From NCBI GenBank assembly GCA_036444215.1, contig JAZGAA010000021.1, forward strand, positions 1 to 10,242: a DNA stretch of 10,242 bases, in the 5' to 3' direction. Source of the stretch: CAJVXI01 sp036444215. GTDB lineage: Bacteria; Patescibacteriota; Minisyncoccia; UBA6257; UBA9933. This document shows, piece by piece, positions 1 through 5,764 of this stretch; positions within the stretch are counted from its first letter, which is position 1; each line of letters starts with the position of its first letter. Made by a program: the position numbers and the translations under genes. A model generated the notes under the pieces. It was not told the origin of the DNA. It saw nothing but the letters and a program-made list of their open reading frames with translations, and did not search any database.

Positions 1-60
1 ATATCTACCGCGTTTTGTTTAATAATGTTAATTATAAATTCTTGCATAGTGTTTAATTTA

Positions 61-260
61 TCACTTATAATAAAAACATACAATCAAAAGAAATTCAATC
101 ATTTTTGCATTACCATCAGAAGCAACCACTCTTTGGACCAAATTAACCAAATAATCTTCTATCTCTTGTTTTAAGCCATCAATCCAAAAATTATTAATAT
201 ATAAAAAACAAGGAGGGCAGCTGTTGTAGTTCGTTTATTTCCATTAAAATAAGGATTATT
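61..260 (-). pseudogene. Fic/Doc-family (death-on-curing type) gene remnant, 5'-truncated and frameshifted
   Basis: Read on the minus strand from 260, the translation gives NPYFNGNKRTTTAALLVF, which matches the Fic/Doc active-site loop (consensus HPFxDGNKRT). The frame then runs into a stop at 171-173. Adding one base in the A6 run at 203-208 (T6 on the coding strand) joins it to a second frame reading through IDGLKQEIEDYLVNLVQRVV and ending at TGA 61-63, a typical Doc C-terminal helix region. The N-terminal half is absent: a stop lies at 261-263 and the tRNA-Asn gene begins just beyond it. The catalytic His is Asn and the loop Asp is Asn, so the protein would be dead even if expressed. Fic/Doc enzymes AMPylate or phosphorylate target proteins and often act as toxins. 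The single-base shift could be a sequencing error, but the missing N-terminus and lost His point to true decay. Confidence 0.65.
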
Positions 261-267
261 TTAGCAG

Positions 268-339
268 CTCCGCGGGCAGGATTCGAACCTGCGACCTGGT
301 GGTTAACAGCCACTCGCTCTACCACTGAGCTACCGCGGA
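268..339 (-). tRNA. tRNA-Asn (anticodon GUU)
   Basis: The minus strand folds into a 72-nt cloverleaf. The acceptor stem TCCGCGG/CCGCGGA pairs fully, the D-arm is GCTC/GAGC, the anticodon loop is CTGTTAA with anticodon GTT, and the T-arm GCAGG/CCTGC encloses TTCGAAT. The discriminator base is G, as usual for tRNA-Asn. CCA is not encoded (the next bases are CTG), so it must be added by CCA nucleotidyltransferase. The gene lies 37 nt downstream of tRNA-Lys and probably shares its transcript. A Fic/Doc remnant starts only a few bases beyond its 3' end. Confidence 0.96.
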
Positions 340-356
340 ATATTAAATTTTCAATC

Positions 357-373
357 TGAGTTTATAAAACTCA
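357..373 (-). other. short hairpin in the spacer between the two tRNAs
   Basis: TGAGTTT and AAACTCA form a perfect 7-bp stem around a 3-nt loop in the 37-nt spacer between tRNA-Lys and tRNA-Asn. There is no U-run after it in the direction of transcription, so it is not a terminator. It may help separate the two tRNAs during processing, or it may be incidental. Confidence 0.3.
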
Positions 374-376
374 TTG

Positions 377-449
377 TACACCCACCAGGACTCGAACCTG
401 GGACCGTCTGCTTAAAAGGCAGCTGCTCTACCAACTGAGCTATGGGTGC
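377..449 (-). tRNA. tRNA-Lys (anticodon UUU)
   Basis: The minus strand forms a 73-nt cloverleaf with acceptor stem GCACCCA/TGGGTGT (first pair G-U), D-arm GCTC/GAGC, anticodon loop CTTTTAA with anticodon TTT, and T-arm CCAGG/CCTGG enclosing TTCGAGT. The outermost anticodon-stem pair is a G-A mismatch. The discriminator base is A and no CCA is encoded. It is the first gene of a two-tRNA transcript, with tRNA-Asn following. Confidence 0.96.
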
Positions 450-467
450 TTGTATACAATAATAAAA

Positions 468-495
468 ATAATACCAAATTTAAGCATTATTTCAA
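468..495 (-). promoter_or_regulatory. sigma70-type promoter of the tRNA-Lys/tRNA-Asn pair
   Basis: On the minus strand TTGAAA (490-495), a 16-bp spacer and TATTAT (468-473) form a promoter. The -10 is extended by TG one base upstream. The predicted start near 461 leaves a leader of about 12 nt before tRNA-Lys, fitting a tRNA precursor trimmed by RNase P. Confidence 0.6.
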
Positions 496-506
496 GCTTT
501 TTATTC

Positions 507-536
507 GCCAAATAAATAATTCACGCAACGTGCGAA
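507..536 (-). terminator. possible weak terminator downstream of dnaJ
   Basis: Just after the dnaJ stop, the minus strand holds an imperfect 17-nt hairpin (520-536; arms TTCGCAC and GCGTGAA, one mismatch, one G-U pair). It is followed by ATTATTTATTT. The U-tract is interrupted and the stem is short, so this is a weak call. Confidence 0.3.
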
Positions 537-540
537 CCGT

Positions 541-1632
541 CTATTTTATTTCTCTATCCAGTTCTTCTAAAAGCTTTTTTGCTTTATTACTAAGTTTTTT
601 TGGAGTTTTAATTTTAAATTCCACGATTAAATTGCCGCGGCCAAAGCCATTAAAACTTAGCATTCCTTCGCCGGGAATTATTAAATCTTGTTTTAAATCA
701 AAACCAGTTGGAATTTCAACTTTAATTTTGTTTCCGGAAATTGTCGGGATTTCTATTTTCTTTCCCAGTAAAATATCAACTATATTTATTTCTTTTTTAA
801 CCCGGAAATCACTGCCGCGCCGTTCAAAAACCGGATGAGGTCTGATTCTGATTCTTACATACAAATCGCCTTCTCCGGCTCCCCTTTCGCCGACTTCGCC
901 GGCTCCTTTGACTTTAATAATCTGGCCGTTGCCGATGCCTTTGCGGATTTCCAGCTTTATCTGCCGTTCGCCGTTAACCTTTCCAGTGCCATAACAAATA
1001 CCGCAAATCTTATCAGGAATCTGACCTGAGCCAAAACATTTACTGCATTTTTTAACCTGAACAAAACTTCCAAAAAAAGTATTGCGTGTTTCTTTAATCT
1101 CTCCTTGGCCAGCGCAAACCGAACACTGGCTGAATTTTGATTTTTCATCATAACCCAAGCCCTGGCATTTTTGGCAGTGGACCGCGATTTTGTATTCAAT
1201 GTTTTTTTCAACGCCTTTGAACGCTTCTTCTAAAGTAATCTCTTGAATTATTTCAATATCCGAACCGCGATGGTAGGTCTTGCGCTTTTGTTTAAAACCC
1301 AACCCCTCAAAAAGAACATCAAAGATGTCGCCAAAATCCGAGCCCTCAAATATTCTTGGGTCGAAATCTCCGCCAAAGGCGGATCCGCCTCCGGCGGAAA
1401 AACCACCAAAAGGATTTTCGCCGGCGGAAAAAACCCTGCCAAATTGGTCATATTGCGCTCTTTTGTCTTTATTAGATAAAACCTGATAGGCCTCGTTAAT
1501 TTCTTTAAATTTTTTATCATCACCGCTGTTTTTATCGGGGTGATATTTATGAGCTAATTGCCTATATGCCTTTTTAATTTCACTCTCTGAAGCGCTTTTG
1601 TTAATGCCGAGAATTTTGTAGTAATCATTCAT
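541..1632 (-). CDS. dnaJ: chaperone protein DnaJ (Hsp40)
   Basis: Co-chaperone that binds unfolded proteins, delivers them to DnaK and stimulates DnaK ATP hydrolysis in the cytoplasm. The 363-aa product is full length: J domain (1-65) with HPD at 31-33, Gly/Phe-rich linker (66-110), and a zinc-binding domain with all four CxxCxGxG motifs (Cys 153/156, 170/173, 196/199, 210/213). The C-terminal substrate-binding domains follow. The frame is open 28 codons further upstream, but the start at 1632 (MNDYYKILG) matches the family N-terminus, and the extra stretch would run through a terminator hairpin. There is no Shine-Dalgarno. It lies behind grpE, dnaK and a membrane protein on the same strand but is cut off from them by the terminator at 1660-1706, so it probably has its own start or depends on read-through. 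Part of the linker is encoded by a tandem palindrome (1369-1398). Confidence 0.97.
   Translation of the reverse strand: MNDYYKILGINKSASESEIKKAYRQLAHKYHPDKNSGDDKKFKEINEAYQVLSNKDKRAQYDQFGRVFSAGENPFGGFSAGGGSAFGGDFDPRIFEGSDFGDIFDVLFEGLGFKQKRKTYHRGSDIEIIQEITLEEAFKGVEKNIEYKIAVHCQKCQGLGYDEKSKFSQCSVCAGQGEIKETRNTFFGSFVQVKKCSKCFGSGQIPDKICGICYGTGKVNGERQIKLEIRKGIGNGQIIKVKGAGEVGERGAGEGDLYVRIRIRPHPVFERRGSDFRVKKEINIVDILLGKKIEIPTISGNKIKVEIPTGFDLKQDLIIPGEGMLSFNGFGRGNLIVEFKIKTPKKLSNKAKKLLEELDREIK
1369..1398 (-). repeat. two tandem 15-bp palindromes inside the dnaJ linker
   Basis: TCCGCCAAAGGCGGA (1369-1383) is followed at once by TCCGCCTCCGGCGGA (1384-1398). Both are perfect 6-bp inverted repeats with a 3-nt loop, fitting TCCGCCNNNGGCGGA. 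On the coding strand they encode residues 79-88, SAGGGSAFGG, in the flexible Gly/Phe region. A related half-site, TTTTCCGCCGG, occurs a second time upstream in the gene (about 1420-1432) and encodes FSAG again. The unit looks like a small dispersed palindromic element tolerated in a disordered linker, but no other copy is visible in this window. Confidence 0.7.
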
Positions 1633-1641
1633 ATATATTTT

Positions 1642-1650
1642 ATGATAACA
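1642..1650 (-). promoter_or_regulatory. possible extended -10 element for dnaJ
   Basis: On the minus strand TG-T-TATCAT (1642-1650) matches an extended -10, with its 3' end 9 nt before the dnaJ ATG. No convincing -35 is present. If used, transcription would start near 1635, leaving almost no leader. It would explain how dnaJ is expressed downstream of a strong terminator. Confidence 0.3.
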
Positions 1651-1659
1651 TTTTTTTTT

Positions 1660-1706
1660 AAAAAATAAAGCCCCGTATAACAACAGCGAACTGTTGTCGT
1701 ACGAGG
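1660..1706 (-). terminator. strong intrinsic terminator between the membrane-protein gene and dnaJ
   Basis: The minus-strand RNA forms a 16-bp stem (1671-1706; one A-C mismatch, two G-U pairs) capped by a UUCG tetraloop closed by G-C. It is followed by CUUUAUUUUUU. It sits 32 nt after the stop of the upstream gene and 39 nt before dnaJ. It should end most transcripts coming from the membrane-protein gene. Confidence 0.85.
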
Positions 1707-1738
1707 CAAGGATCAAAAACCTTAAAATTGTTAAATTT

Positions 1739-2746
1739 CTATTTCAATATCACCATTTCTCTGCTTTTGCCTTCTAAAACAACTGTTGCAAATCCTGCGG
1801 CTAATAAAATTTCATAAACCAACCATGCCAAGACCGCCACTATCCAGCGAATTGGCCAGGCAATTCCTTCAATAGTCAGGAAAATCACCGCGGCTATTCC
1901 TATTAAGATAGCGTTCTTTACATTTTGGGACATTTTATTGAATTTATCAACCATTGCCTGATAAAGTGTTTGACTTATTGAGGACTCTGTTTTTACTGGC
2001 ACGCCGATTAAATCAGATATCTGCTTTTCAATTTCATCAGCCGCTTTGTTAATCGCCTGCTCCTTTATTGAAGCCGGCAGCATTTGAATCTGGGGATTCT
2101 CTTTGATTTGCCGTTCGGCTATCTCTCGGATTGACGAAGAAAAATCAAATTCCGGCATAATATTTAGCTTTTGAATAATTCCGCTGGCCGGGGCAATGAT
2201 TTTTTCAAAAGATGACTGGGAAATGAAAATTTCTTTGCTTTCTCCGGCCGCGGCGAATTCACCAAGACCGGATAAATTATAATAAATAACACTGGCGAAC
2301 AAAGCCAGTCCCATAATTACTTTAGGAAAAACGATTTTACTGATTCGGAAAAATCTCAGTTTAAGCATATTATGAAATTCCCGGCGGCCGCTGTAATTCG
2401 CCCAAAGTAAAATCAAAAAAACAACCAAAACGGTTATTAACAAAGTTGAAGAAATTTTATCGTAAAAACCGGCGGCTAATCCTAAGGTTTCCAAAAAAAT
2501 TATAAAATTAGCCCTCCATAAGGTTTTGATAAAAAATATCTGAAGAAGAAAAACGATTAAAAATCCAACCGCTGCCGCAATTAAAAAAATAAAAGAATTG
2601 GCCGCCTTTTCAACAATAAACAGTTTCAAGAAAAAGCCGAATAAAAAAAACGAAATTATGCCGACAGCCGCTAAAGCGCCAATTTTAATCATTGACCGGT
2701 CAACTTCGGCTTCGTCATGAGAAACTTTATCAAGTAGAGATTCCAT
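1739..2746 (-). CDS. seven-helix membrane protein of unknown function, inside the chaperone cluster
   Basis: I do not recognise this 335-aa protein. It shows about seven hydrophobic segments: residues 20-45, 50-74, 79-96, 100-118, 140-157, 279-298 and 299-323. Between the fifth and sixth lies a hydrophilic stretch (160-278) rich in Glu, Lys and Gln that looks helical. The basic loop 120-138 (GRREFHNMLK onwards) should face the cytoplasm, which places the 160-278 domain outside. There are no obvious catalytic motifs. It follows dnaK by 85 nt and ends at a strong terminator before dnaJ. TATAAT lies four bases before its ATG, suggesting its own leaderless transcript. Its position between dnaK and dnaJ suggests, but does not show, a link to envelope stress or protein quality control. 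The start is likely right because no other ATG lies nearby in the signal-free N-terminus. Confidence 0.85.
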   Translation of the reverse strand: MESLLDKVSHDEAEVDRSMIKIGALAAVGIISFFLFGFFLKLFIVEKAANSFIFLIAAAVGFLIVFLLQIFFIKTLWRANFIIFLETLGLAAGFYDKISSTLLITVLVVFLILLWANYSGRREFHNMLKLRFFRISKIVFPKVIMGLALFASVIYYNLSGLGEFAAAGESKEIFISQSSFEKIIAPASGIIQKLNIMPEFDFSSSIREIAERQIKENPQIQMLPASIKEQAINKAADEIEKQISDLIGVPVKTESSISQTLYQAMVDKFNKMSQNVKNAILIGIAAVIFLTIEGIAWPIRWIVAVLAWLVYEILLAAGFATVVLEGKSREMVILK

Positions 2747-2808
2747 CTAAATTATATAAACATTCAAGCATACTAACATTCAAACAAAACAAAAAAAGTT
2801 TAGATGTT
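2743..2808. repeat. 16-bp-period repeat with an inverted copy, between dnaK and the membrane-protein gene
   Basis: AACATTCAAGC (2759-2769) and AACATTCAAAC (2775-2785) are direct repeats 16 bp apart. GTTTAGATGTT (2798-2808) is an inverted copy of the same unit (9 of 11 bases). CATCTAAA (2744-2751) is an exact inverse of TTTAGATG (2799-2806), and its first three bases are the complement of the membrane-protein ATG. The array fills most of the 85-bp gap and resembles the mirrored arrays farther right. Confidence 0.55.
2751..2756 (-). promoter_or_regulatory. -10 hexamer directly before the membrane-protein start codon
   Basis: A perfect TATAAT on the minus strand is separated from the ATG at 2746 by only TTAG. 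No -35 is found at the usual distance. TTGAAT occurs at 2762-2767 and 2778-2783, with spacers of 5 and 21 bp. If active, the mRNA would begin at or near the A of the ATG. Confidence 0.4.
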
Positions 2809-2831
2809 AAAATAAGAGTAAAAATTTTAAT

Positions 2832-4724
2832 TTAGGATTTATCTTCCTGTTGCTCCTCATCTTGTTTTTTATCATCCTGTTGCCCTCCTTGTTGTCCTTG
2901 ATTATACATTGTTTGGCCGATTTTTTGAAGTTCAGCTGAAAGTTCAGCAGAGGCGGATTTAATCGCTTCAATATCCTGACCGTCTTTGACGGATTTTAAT
3001 GCTTCTATTTTTTTATTAACATCATCTTTTGCGTCCGCAGTCACTTTATCGCCGGCATCTTTTAATGTTTTTTCCGCTAAATAAACCATCTGCTCTGCCT
3101 GATTGCGCGCCTCAACAAGCTCTTTCTTTTTTTTATCCTCTTCAGTATGAGCCACAGCTTCTTGTTTTAATTTCTCAACTTCATCTTTGGAAAGCTGGGT
3201 AGAGGCCTCAATTTTTATTGACTGGCTTTTATTTGTTGCTTTGTCTTTTGCTGAAACATTAAGAATGCCGTTGGCGTCAATATCAAAACTCACTTCAACT
3301 TGAGGAACGCCTCTGGATGACGGTGGAATGCCGTCAAGAATAAACCGGGCTAAAGTTTTGTTGTCAGCGACCATTGAACGTTCGCCTTGAAGAACATGGA
3401 TTTCAACCGAAGTTTGATTGTCAGCAGCCGTAGAAAAAATCTGGGTTTTGGCAGTCGGAATAGTGGTGTTTTTTTCAATCAAAGGAGTAAACACGCCGCC
3501 CAAAGTTTCAATGCCAAATGACAACGGAATAACATCCAGCAACAAAACGTCTTTAACGTCTCCCTGAAAAATTCCTGCCTGAATAGCAGCGCCAATTGCC
3601 ACAACTTCATCTGGATTAATTCCCTTGTGCGGTTCTTTGTTAAAAAGATTTTTTACTGCTTTCTGAATTGCCGGCATTCTTGTCTGTCCGCCAACTAAAA
3701 TAATTTCATCAATATCTGAAATTTTTAAGCCGGCTTCGGAAACGGTCTTCTTAACTAATTCAATTGATTTATCAATGTCACTTCCGACCAATTCCTCTAG
3801 TTTTGCCCGAGTTAATTTCATTAAGAAATGTTTCGGGCCTGACGAGTCGGAAGAAATATAAGGAAGATTAATTTCTGTTTCAGGAACGGTTGAAAGTTCA
3901 TGTTTAGCTCGTTCAACGCCCTCTTTAAGCCGCTGTAAGGCCAAAGAGTCTTTACCAATATCTATTCCTTCCTGTTTTTTATATTCCTCAACCAAGTAAT
4001 CAATGATTTTCTTGTCAAAATCATCACCGCCTAAATGGGTGTCGCCGCCGGTTGATTTTACATGAACTTGTGGTTCTTTTTTGCCGTCATCAATTTCTAT
4101 CTCCCCAACTTCAAGTACTGATATATCAAAAGTCCCGCCGCCGAAATCATAAATAACTATTTTCTCTTCTTTCTTCTGGTTTATATGATAAGCCAAAGCT
4201 GCGGCTGTCGGTTCGTTAATAATCCGACGGACTTTTAGACCGGCAATTTCACCGGCATTTTTGGTTGCTTGCCTTTGGGAATCGTCAAAATAAGCTGGTA
4301 CGGTAATTACCGCTTCTTCAATTTTTTCTCCTAATTTTGCTTCGGCATCGGCTTTAAGCTTACCTAAAACCATAGCAGAGATTTCCTCCGGCTTATACCA
4401 TCTATCACCCATTTTTATTTCCACTCCGCCGCTGCTTGATTGCTGTAAATCAAAAGGCAGAATAGCTTTGTCATGCTGGACTTCCGAATCGCTGAATTTC
4501 CTTCCGATTAAACGTTTAACCGAAGAAATTGTATTTTTTGGATTAACAACTGACTGGCGCTTAGCTAAAAGCCCGACCAAACGCTCATTGGCCTTACTAA
4601 GAGAAACAATTGAAGGAGTGGTGCGATTGCCTTCGTGATTTTCCAGAATCTTCGGCTCTCCTCCTTCAACCACCGCCATTGCGGAATTTGTTGTACCTAA
4701 GTCAATACCTAATATTTTTGCCAT
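2832..4724 (-). CDS. dnaK: chaperone protein DnaK (Hsp70)
   Basis: ATP-driven chaperone that binds exposed hydrophobic segments of client proteins; DnaJ loads clients and GrpE exchanges its nucleotide. The 630-aa product is full length. The nucleotide-binding domain shows phosphate-1 loop GIDLGTTNS (6-14), phosphate-2 loop DFGGGTFD (193-200) and adenosine motif GGQTRMP (345-351). The interdomain linker VLLLDV lies near 393-398, followed by the beta substrate-binding domain (ETLGG, 406-410) and the helical lid. The tail from about 608 is Gln/Asp/Glu/Lys-rich (QGQQGGQQDDKK) and lacks a conserved bacterial-style ending. The ATG lies four bases after the grpE stop with no Shine-Dalgarno, so translation is probably coupled to grpE on one mRNA from the 5201-5228 promoter. 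Confidence 0.98.
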   Translation of the reverse strand: MAKILGIDLGTTNSAMAVVEGGEPKILENHEGNRTTPSIVSLSKANERLVGLLAKRQSVVNPKNTISSVKRLIGRKFSDSEVQHDKAILPFDLQQSSSGGVEIKMGDRWYKPEEISAMVLGKLKADAEAKLGEKIEEAVITVPAYFDDSQRQATKNAGEIAGLKVRRIINEPTAAALAYHINQKKEEKIVIYDFGGGTFDISVLEVGEIEIDDGKKEPQVHVKSTGGDTHLGGDDFDKKIIDYLVEEYKKQEGIDIGKDSLALQRLKEGVERAKHELSTVPETEINLPYISSDSSGPKHFLMKLTRAKLEELVGSDIDKSIELVKKTVSEAGLKISDIDEIILVGGQTRMPAIQKAVKNLFNKEPHKGINPDEVVAIGAAIQAGIFQGDVKDVLLLDVIPLSFGIETLGGVFTPLIEKNTTIPTAKTQIFSTAADNQTSVEIHVLQGERSMVADNKTLARFILDGIPPSSRGVPQVEVSFDIDANGILNVSAKDKATNKSQSIKIEASTQLSKDEVEKLKQEAVAHTEEDKKKKELVEARNQAEQMVYLAEKTLKDAGDKVTADAKDDVNKKIEALKSVKDGQDIEAIKSASAELSAELQKIGQTMYNQGQQGGQQDDKKQDEEQQEDKS

Positions 4725-4728
4725 AATT

Positions 4729-5196
4729 TTATTTTGCTACTTTTACCCTTACTGGTCTAATAAGTTTTCCGTTTAAAAAATAACCCCTTTCTACTTCTTC
4801 AATAACTGTACCACTTGACTTGTCTGACTTTATCTCAGTAACTGCTTCTTGTAAAGCAGGGTCAAACGGCTGGCCAACTGAAATTATAACTCTTTCCAAA
4901 CCTCTTTTTCGCAAAGCGTCTTCTAATTGAGTACGTATTAAATACAATCCTTTTTCAGCTTTTCCGTCTTTTTCCAACGCAGCTAATCCTAAATCAAAAC
5001 TGTCCAAAATGGTTATCATCTCAACGATTAAGTCCTCGCTGGCAAATTTCGCCATCTCCATAAAGCGCTTGGCTTCCTCTTTCTTATAATTAACCAAGTC
5101 CGCTTTAGCGCGCTTCCATCCTTCAAGATACTCATCGCGCTCTTTTTTAAAATTTTCATCTTTTGGTTTTTTATCTTCCTGATTTTCGGACATCAT
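4729..5196 (-). CDS. grpE: nucleotide exchange factor GrpE
   Basis: Releases ADP from DnaK to reset the chaperone cycle; acts as a dimer in the cytoplasm. The 155-aa product has a charged N-terminal tail, a long coiled-coil helix (about 15-65, including EYLEGWKRAKADLVNYKKEE), a helical middle and the C-terminal beta domain with GQPFDP, QEAV (usually HEAV) and GYFLNGKLIRPVRVKV. It is shorter than the E. coli protein (about 197 aa), mainly at the disordered N-terminus. Two ATG codons lie side by side (5196 and 5193). The promoter just upstream predicts transcription start between 5196 and 5193, so either could serve as the start of a leaderless mRNA. dnaK follows after four bases. Confidence 0.95.
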   Translation of the reverse strand: MMSENQEDKKPKDENFKKERDEYLEGWKRAKADLVNYKKEEAKRFMEMAKFASEDLIVEMITILDSFDLGLAALEKDGKAEKGLYLIRTQLEDALRKRGLERVIISVGQPFDPALQEAVTEIKSDKSSGTVIEEVERGYFLNGKLIRPVRVKVAK

Positions 5197-5200
5197 ATAT

Positions 5201-5228
5201 ATTATAGAGATAAATTTTTGAGTGTCAA
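5201..5228 (-). promoter_or_regulatory. consensus sigma70-type promoter of grpE-dnaK
   Basis: TTGACA (5223-5228), a 16-bp spacer and TATAAT (5201-5206) on the minus strand match both consensus hexamers exactly. Counting from the -10, transcription should begin near 5194, on top of the paired ATG codons of grpE. A 14-bp imperfect inverted repeat, GTTAACATGTTGAC (5224-5237), covers the -35 and could be an operator. The HrcA site CIRCE is not present. Confidence 0.8.
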
Positions 5229-5244
5229 CATGTTAACGAATTAA

Positions 5245-5276
5245 ATATTGACATTATTGCCAATATATATTACTCT
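5245..5276 (+). promoter_or_regulatory. probable promoter of the small plus-strand gene
   Basis: TTGACA (5248-5253) is an exact -35. A poor -10 (TACTCT, 5271-5276) follows at 17 bp; TCTAAT (5274-5279) fits better but at 20 bp. ATATTG (5245-5250) and CAATAT (5261-5266) form an inverted repeat over the -35, a possible operator. The start would fall near 5283, giving a leader of about 44 nt. The region is divergent from the grpE promoter. Confidence 0.45.
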
Positions 5277-5313
5277 AATTATTAGAACTTTTGATAAACC
5301 TATAAAATAAAAA

Positions 5314-5319
5314 AGGAGG
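5314..5319 (+). promoter_or_regulatory. strong Shine-Dalgarno site that decides the start of the 5327 gene
   Basis: AGGAGG is a full anti-16S complement. The ATG at 5321 is only one base away, too close for initiation, while the ATG at 5327 has the ideal 7-nt spacing, so 5327 is the start. No other gene in the window has a comparable site. Confidence 0.8.
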
Positions 5320-5326
5320 AATGCTA

Positions 5327-5674
5327 ATGAATTTTCAAAGAACAACCCAGGATAGAGAAATTAATCCTAAAGAAAAAAGAAAGTTTGAAGACGAGTCTAC
5401 CCACGTTAGGGCACGGGTTGGAAAAGAAGGACAATTTAAATCAGATTATCCCGAGGATTATTTCCCGCAGGGAAAGAAAAAAGGTAAGTTCTTTAAAAGG
5501 CCGCCGAATGCCTCTCATTATCAATTTAAAGATTTCAAATCTAAACCAAGTGGATTTTCTTATGGAAAACCGACATTTTTCTTTGAAAAAGACACTCAAG
5601 ATTATTCCCAGCTTCAAAAAGCAAACCCAAAACTTCATCCTTCACCGTTTCCTCTTCCTAGGGGCTCTTGGTAA
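5327..5674 (+). CDS. small basic hypothetical protein
   Basis: I do not recognise this 115-aa protein. It is rich in Lys, Arg, Phe, Asp and Pro and has no signal peptide or membrane helix. Its composition (for example QGKKKGKFFKRPPN and YGKPTFFFEKDTQDY) suggests a disordered, possibly nucleic-acid-binding protein, but no fold or motif is evident. It ends in LPRGSW. Support for a real gene comes from the perfect Shine-Dalgarno with 7-nt spacing, the -35 upstream and the terminator 13 nt downstream, which together form a one-gene unit. It lies between divergent grpE and downstream cysS. An overlapping frame (5385-5714) is also open but has no comparable initiation signal. The strong ribosome site suggests high translation. 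Confidence 0.65.
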   Translation: MNFQRTTQDREINPKEKRKFEDESTHVRARVGKEGQFKSDYPEDYFPQGKKKGKFFKRPPNASHYQFKDFKSKPSGFSYGKPTFFFEKDTQDYSQLQKANPKLHPSPFPLPRGSW

Positions 5675-5686
5675 TAATCATCTTGT

Positions 5687-5727
5687 CGGGTCATCCAGAA
5701 ATTTTTCTCTGTGAGGCCCGATTTTTT
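5687..5727 (+). terminator. intrinsic terminator after the small hypothetical gene
   Basis: CGGGTC (5687-5692) pairs with GGCCCG (5715-5720), with an inner CAGA/TCTG stem and an internal loop between them. It is followed by ATTTTTT (5721-5727). It closes the single-gene unit and separates it from the cysS promoter that begins two bases later. Confidence 0.65.
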
Positions 5728-5728
5728 G

Positions 5729-5757
5729 TTGAAAATTAATATTAAACCAACTATAAT
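5729..5757 (+). promoter_or_regulatory. sigma70-type promoter of cysS, predicted start at the ATG
   Basis: TTGAAA (5729-5734), a 17-bp spacer and TATAAT (5752-5757) form a near-perfect promoter. Seven bases separate the -10 from the ATG at 5765, so the predicted +1 is 5764-5765. The cysS mRNA should be leaderless or nearly so. There is no Shine-Dalgarno. Confidence 0.75.
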
Positions 5758-5764
5758 AAATTTA

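Noticed and set aside
1..47. Start of a minus-strand gene running off the left edge (MQEFIINIIKQNAVDI)
   Set aside because: Only 15 codons are visible, with no ribosome site or promoter. It is possible, but cannot be supported.
61..63. UGA recoded as glycine, as in SR1/Gracilibacteria
   Set aside because: All genes use TAA or TAG, but none of them contains in-frame TGA, and the TGA at 61-63 is followed at once by TAA. There is no evidence for recoding.
207..215. Possible intein or group I intron site in dnaB and other conserved genes
   Set aside because: Walker A and other catalytic motifs of DnaB, DnaK and CysRS are continuous; no insertions interrupt them except the short palindrome in cysS. 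Coordinates here are DnaB residue numbers.
446..838. Plus-strand open frame opposite the dnaJ 3' end
   Set aside because: Antisense shadow of dnaJ that also runs through the region upstream of tRNA-Lys; the dnaJ frame is unambiguous.
5201..5228. CIRCE (HrcA) operator at the grpE promoter
   Set aside because: TTGACACTC matches one CIRCE half at 7 of 9 bases, but the second half at the required distance matches only 3 of 9, and the similarity is explained by the -35 hexamer.
5711..5764. GTG-initiated N-terminal extension of cysS
   Set aside because: It would start inside a terminator stem, adds residues absent from the family, and the ATG at 5765 fits both the promoter and CysRS numbering.
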